A stretch of 32,218 nt of DNA from JBLNBU01 sp050260215. GTDB taxonomy: Bacteria; Pseudomonadota; Alphaproteobacteria; Rhodospirillales; Magnetospirillaceae. The notes below the pieces were generated by a model. The model saw only the letters and a list, made by a program, of their open reading frames with translations. It made no database searches and had not been told where the DNA came from. Every line of letters begins with the position of its first letter. Position 1 is the first letter of the stretch. Positions 30,658-32,218 of the stretch are shown one piece after another. Location of the stretch: the NCBI GenBank assembly GCA_050260215.1, contig JBLNBU010000133.1, positions 1-32,218 of the forward strand, given 5' to 3'. The position numbers and the translations under genes are program-made.

Positions 30658-30795
30658 ATGTTGCGCAAGATGCTGTTCCAGGGCCTGCTGGCGGCGGTGA
30701 TCATCGCCGGCGGTGCGGCGGCCTACCAGGCCTCGGCCCAGGGCCTCGGCAACGCCTTCAGCCACGCCTTCACCCAGGAGCACGACGATGACTAA
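30658..30795 (+). CDS. 45-residue membrane or secreted mini-protein
   Basis: ATG TTG CGC AAG, preceded by a strong GAGGGAGA site. The product has a basic start (MLRKMLFQG), one hydrophobic stretch (LLAAVIIAGGAAAYQASA, about 10-27) and a short tail ending QEHDDD. It could be cleaved near ASA-Q, leaving a peptide of about 17 residues, or stay as a single-span membrane peptide. Its stop codon overlaps the cytochrome b561-like start by 8 bases (ATGACTAA), so the two should be translationally coupled. Too small for family assignment. It may be a small regulatory subunit of the cytochrome or a target of the neighbouring two-component system. Confidence 0.6.
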   Translation: MLRKMLFQGLLAAVIIAGGAAAYQASAQGLGNAFSHAFTQEHDDD

Positions 30796-31213
30796 GCTGT
30801 CGATCGCCGCCTTGCGCGGCTGGCATGCGGTGCTGGCCGGCGGGTTCCTGGTCGCCTTCCTGACCGGCGACGAGGACACCTACGGCATGCACGTGTTCGC
30901 CGGCTATCTGGTCCTGGCGGTGCTGGGCCTGCGCCTGGTGGCCGCGCTGGTCGCCCCGGCCGAGAGCCCGTGGCGGCTTGGCGGGCGCAAGGGCCGCAAC
31001 CCGATGTTCGCCCGCATGGCATGGGTGCTGGCGGCGGTGGTGGCGGTGGTGGCGGGCACCGGCTGGATGGCCGACCGCATGCCGGCCTTCGAGCACCTGC
31101 ACGAGGGGCTGTCCGAAACTTCCGCCTGGGTCATCGCCGCCCATGTGGCCGCGGTGTGGTTCCTGATGGGCGGCCGTAGCCTGATCGGCCGGCTGAAGGC
31201 CCGCTTCGCCTAG
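30788..31213 (+). CDS. Cytochrome b561-like membrane protein
   Basis: A 141-residue, short four-helix haem-binding protein. Candidate axial histidines are H13 (LRGWHAVLAGGF), H35 (YGMHVFAGYLVL), H103/H105 (FEHLHEGLSE) and H119 (AWVIAAHVAAVW), arranged as in bacterial cytochrome b561/Ni-Fe hydrogenase b-type families (b_561 domain). It should pass electrons across or within the inner membrane to a periplasmic partner, which is not in the window. The ATG at 30788 is chosen over an in-frame upstream ATG (30713) because the latter gives a non-membrane Arg/Pro-rich extension that is just the other frame of the mini-protein gene. It is divergent from the PepSY-regulator-kinase operon, a common arrangement for such cytochromes. 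Confidence 0.88.
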   Translation: MTKLSIAALRGWHAVLAGGFLVAFLTGDEDTYGMHVFAGYLVLAVLGLRLVAALVAPAESPWRLGGRKGRNPMFARMAWVLAAVVAVVAGTGWMADRMPAFEHLHEGLSETSAWVIAAHVAAVWFLMGGRSLIGRLKARFA

Positions 31214-31221
31214 GACCTCGG

Positions 31222-31248
31222 GCGGCCGGAACACCGGTTCCCGGCCGC
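31222..31248 (+). terminator. Hairpin after the cytochrome gene
   Basis: GCGGCCGGAAC, ACCG, then GTTCC and CGGCCGC: an 11-base stem with a single bulged C and a 4-base loop, 8 bases after the stop. No T-run follows. Probable weak terminator or mRNA 3' end structure before the next gene. Confidence 0.45.
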
Positions 31249-31277
31249 GCGTTGGGTGTAGGGAGAAGGAGACCGCC

Positions 31278-31592
31278 ATGGCAGATCAACCGCGCACCCG
31301 CACCGATGCCGGCGACACCGGCGACAAGATCCGTGCCGCCGACCCGGCGGCGGCACCCATGTCCACCGATTCCGAAAGCGCCGGCACGCCCATCCCCCGG
31401 CCCGCGGCCATCGCCGCCGTGCGCCAGCTGGCGAAATGGACGGCCGAGCGCATGCGGCCGACCGTCTATGGCGCCGCCCGCCAGCCGGCCGACGCCGCCC
31501 GGCTGCGCCACCTGGGCTTCGAGCTGCTGGGCGCGGTGGCGGCGCTGGCGGTCCTGGGCGTCGTCCTCGGCATCGCCAGCTGGCCGGGCTAG
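31278..31592 (+). CDS. Unknown 104-residue protein with a C-terminal membrane helix
   Basis: Not recognised. The start has a strong ribosome site (GGGAGAAGGAGA, 5 bases before the ATG). The first 40 residues are polar and low in complexity (Ala, Asp, Thr, Pro), followed by a possible amphipathic region (AIAAVRQLAKWTAERMRP) and one hydrophobic helix at the end (about 81-100, LLGAVAALAVLGVVLGIASW), which looks like a tail anchor. The reading frame is supported by the ribosome site and the clean hydrophobic end. The opposite strand is also open but lacks such features. Its stop codon shares the CTAG at 31589-31592 with the stop of the convergent nifZ. Confidence 0.6.
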   Translation: MADQPRTRTDAGDTGDKIRAADPAAAPMSTDSESAGTPIPRPAAIAAVRQLAKWTAERMRPTVYGAARQPADAARLRHLGFELLGAVAALAVLGVVLGIASWPG

Positions 31593-31849
31593 AGGTCGAG
31601 CCCCACCAGCTCGTCGCGGCGCATGCCGACGACCATGCCCGCCTCGACGAAATCCACCCCGTAGACGTAGAACCGGTTGAGGAAGGTGCCGACCGAGCGG
31701 ACATAGCCCTCGGCACCGGCCTCGACCAGCACCACGCCGCGGTCGACGCCCGGGAAGGTGCCGTCGTTGCGCACGCTTCGCCGCGCCGCCACCTTGTCGC
31801 CCGGCTCGAAGGCGGGCGGGTCGTGGATGTCGACGCCCTGGTCGAGCAT
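31589..31849 (-). CDS. nifZ: Nitrogen fixation protein NifZ
   Basis: An 86-residue protein with the NifZ pattern: FEPGDKVAARRSVRNDGTFP, GVDRGVVLVEAGAEGYVRS, VGTFLNRFYVYGVDFVEAG and MVVGMRRDELVG. NifZ helps maturation of the nitrogenase MoFe protein, in particular formation of the second P-cluster pair. The start at 31849 lies 2 bases after the ferredoxin gene stop, so both are in one transcript, which is the usual nif neighbourhood. A much longer in-frame extension through the ferredoxin gene is open but is only an out-of-frame reading of that gene. Length fits short NifZ forms. Expression should follow the sigma-54 promoter ahead of the ferredoxin. Confidence 0.93.
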   Translation of the reverse strand: MLDQGVDIHDPPAFEPGDKVAARRSVRNDGTFPGVDRGVVLVEAGAEGYVRSVGTFLNRFYVYGVDFVEAGMVVGMRRDELVGLDL

Positions 31850-31851
31850 GG

Positions 31852-32040
31852 TCAGGCCTGCACGATGCAGCCGTCGGCCGGACACACGGCCACGCATTTG
31901 GGTGAATCGCCGTCGCACTCGGTGCAGCTCTTGGCCTTGATGGCGTAGGTGTCGCCCTTCATGGAAATGGCGGCGTTGGGGCACTCGAACTCGCAGGCGC
32001 CGCAGGCGGTGCATTCGGACGCGACGATGGTCAGGGCCAT
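31852..32040 (-). CDS. fdxN: 2[4Fe-4S] ferredoxin of the nif region (FdxN-like)
   Basis: A 62-residue bacterial-type ferredoxin. The first cluster motif is C10-x2-C13-x2-C16-x3-C20-P and the second is C39-x2-C42-x6-C49-x3-C53-P, with a ninth cysteine at 58. The longer loop in the second motif is typical of nif-associated ferredoxins that give electrons to nitrogenase or to NifB. The ATG at 32040 has GGAG 8 bases upstream; an ATG 28 codons earlier would add a basic, non-ferredoxin leader and would start upstream of the promoter found at 32079-32094, so it is rejected. nifZ follows after 2 bases. The fdxN symbol is by function and position; the paralogue may carry another name in the genome. 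Confidence 0.88.
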   Translation of the reverse strand: MALTIVASECTACGACEFECPNAAISMKGDTYAIKAKSCTECDGDSPKCVAVCPADGCIVQA

Positions 32041-32078
32041 GGCGGGAACTCCGTCGGGGTTGCTCTGTCCGGGGGCGT

Positions 32079-32094
32079 TGCAACGGCGATGCCA
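32079..32094 (-). promoter_or_regulatory. Sigma-54 (-24/-12) promoter for the ferredoxin-nifZ operon
   Basis: Minus strand TGGCATCGCCGTTGCA: matches TGGCAC-N5-TTGCA with a single change (C to T in the -24 box) and exact GG-N10-GC spacing. It lies 38 bases before the ferredoxin ATG. No NifA site (TGT-N10-ACA) is visible in the bases to the right edge, so it may lie outside the window. Confidence 0.75.
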
Positions 32095-32133
32095 GTCCCG
32101 CGGTCGTGATCCGGCGGCGCGCACCCCATATAC

Positions 32134-32162
32134 GTCATGGCCGGGCTTGACCGGCGATCGGC
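32134..32162. repeat. Dispersed intergenic repeat of alphaproteobacterial type
   Basis: TCATGGCCGGGCTTGACCGG followed by CGATCGGCC is close to a palindromic intergenic element that I recall from many alphaproteobacterial genomes. Only this copy is in view. Confidence 0.4.
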
Positions 32163-32195
32163 CCGCAGACGCACGACTTATGCGGACCCCAGTGG

Positions 32196-32217
32196 ACCCT
32201 CGGGCCAGCCCGAGGGT
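32196..32217. terminator. Perfect hairpin at the right edge
   Basis: ACCCTCGGGC, CA, GCCCGAGGGT: perfect 10-base arms, in practice 9 pairs around a 4-base loop. The window ends one base later, so any T-run to the right cannot be seen. It may terminate a gene lying to the right or left of this point. Confidence 0.45.
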
Positions 32218-32218
32218 G

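Noticed and set aside
31850..32083. Upstream extension of nifZ through the ferredoxin gene
   Set aside because: It is the ferredoxin gene read in another frame; NifZ similarity begins only at the ATG at 31849.

Overview
The window is about 32.2 kb of GC-rich, gene-dense chromosomal DNA. Gene content points to a motile, nitrogen-fixing alphaproteobacterium, probably a Rhodospirillales/Magnetospirillum-like organism. This is inferred from protein families and base composition, not from a marker gene. I see no tRNA, rRNA, CRISPR array, insertion sequence or phage gene. No gap between genes exceeds 300 bases.

Layout, left to right. (1) 1-4707, minus strand: a tightly coupled four-gene run of PhnD-like periplasmic binding protein, HAMP-PAS histidine kinase, SsuA/NMT1-like periplasmic binding protein, and a second Cache-HAMP sensor cut by the left edge. 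No permease or ATPase is present, so this looks like signalling rather than transport. (2) 4834-6303, minus: motA-motB. Divergent from them is a membrane-PAS-GGDEF-EAL protein (6511-8829, plus). The shared intergenic region holds two inverted repeats. (3) 8867-14400: acetyl-CoA/acetyl-phosphate chemistry. A Pat-type NDP-forming acyl-CoA synthetase/GNAT fusion (minus) diverges from a MaoC-phosphotransacetylase fusion and acetate kinase (plus). A saccharopine-dehydrogenase-like oxidoreductase follows. (4) 15478-22326, minus: polysaccharide genes. These are a putative glycosyltransferase-like protein of uncertain family, a Wzc/ExoP-type tyrosine kinase, a GT4 and a GT2 glycosyltransferase, and an O-antigen ligase/polymerase-like membrane protein. 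(5) 22437-27659, minus: a type I secretion ABC transporter and its HlyD-type adaptor, a strong terminator, then a separately transcribed RTX/beta-helix protein that is the likely exported substrate. No TolC-like outer membrane gene is in view. (6) 27836-31213: a small membrane protein broken by a 9-base C homopolymer, then a PepSY-response regulator-histidine kinase operon (minus). Divergent from it are a 45-residue mini-protein and a cytochrome b561-like protein (plus). A PhoP-box-like direct repeat lies between the two units. (7) 31278-32218: a small unknown membrane protein (plus), then nifZ and a 2[4Fe-4S] ferredoxin (minus) behind a good sigma-54 -24/-12 promoter. This is probably the end of a nif cluster lying off the right edge.

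Together the middle of the window combines motility, c-di-GMP turnover, exopolysaccharide assembly and an RTX beta-helix exoprotein, a set often linked to surface attachment. The best candidates for something not well described are the binding-protein/sensor run at the left edge, the homopolymer-interrupted membrane protein next to the PepSY two-component system, and the RTX beta-helix protein with its unusual C-terminal tail.
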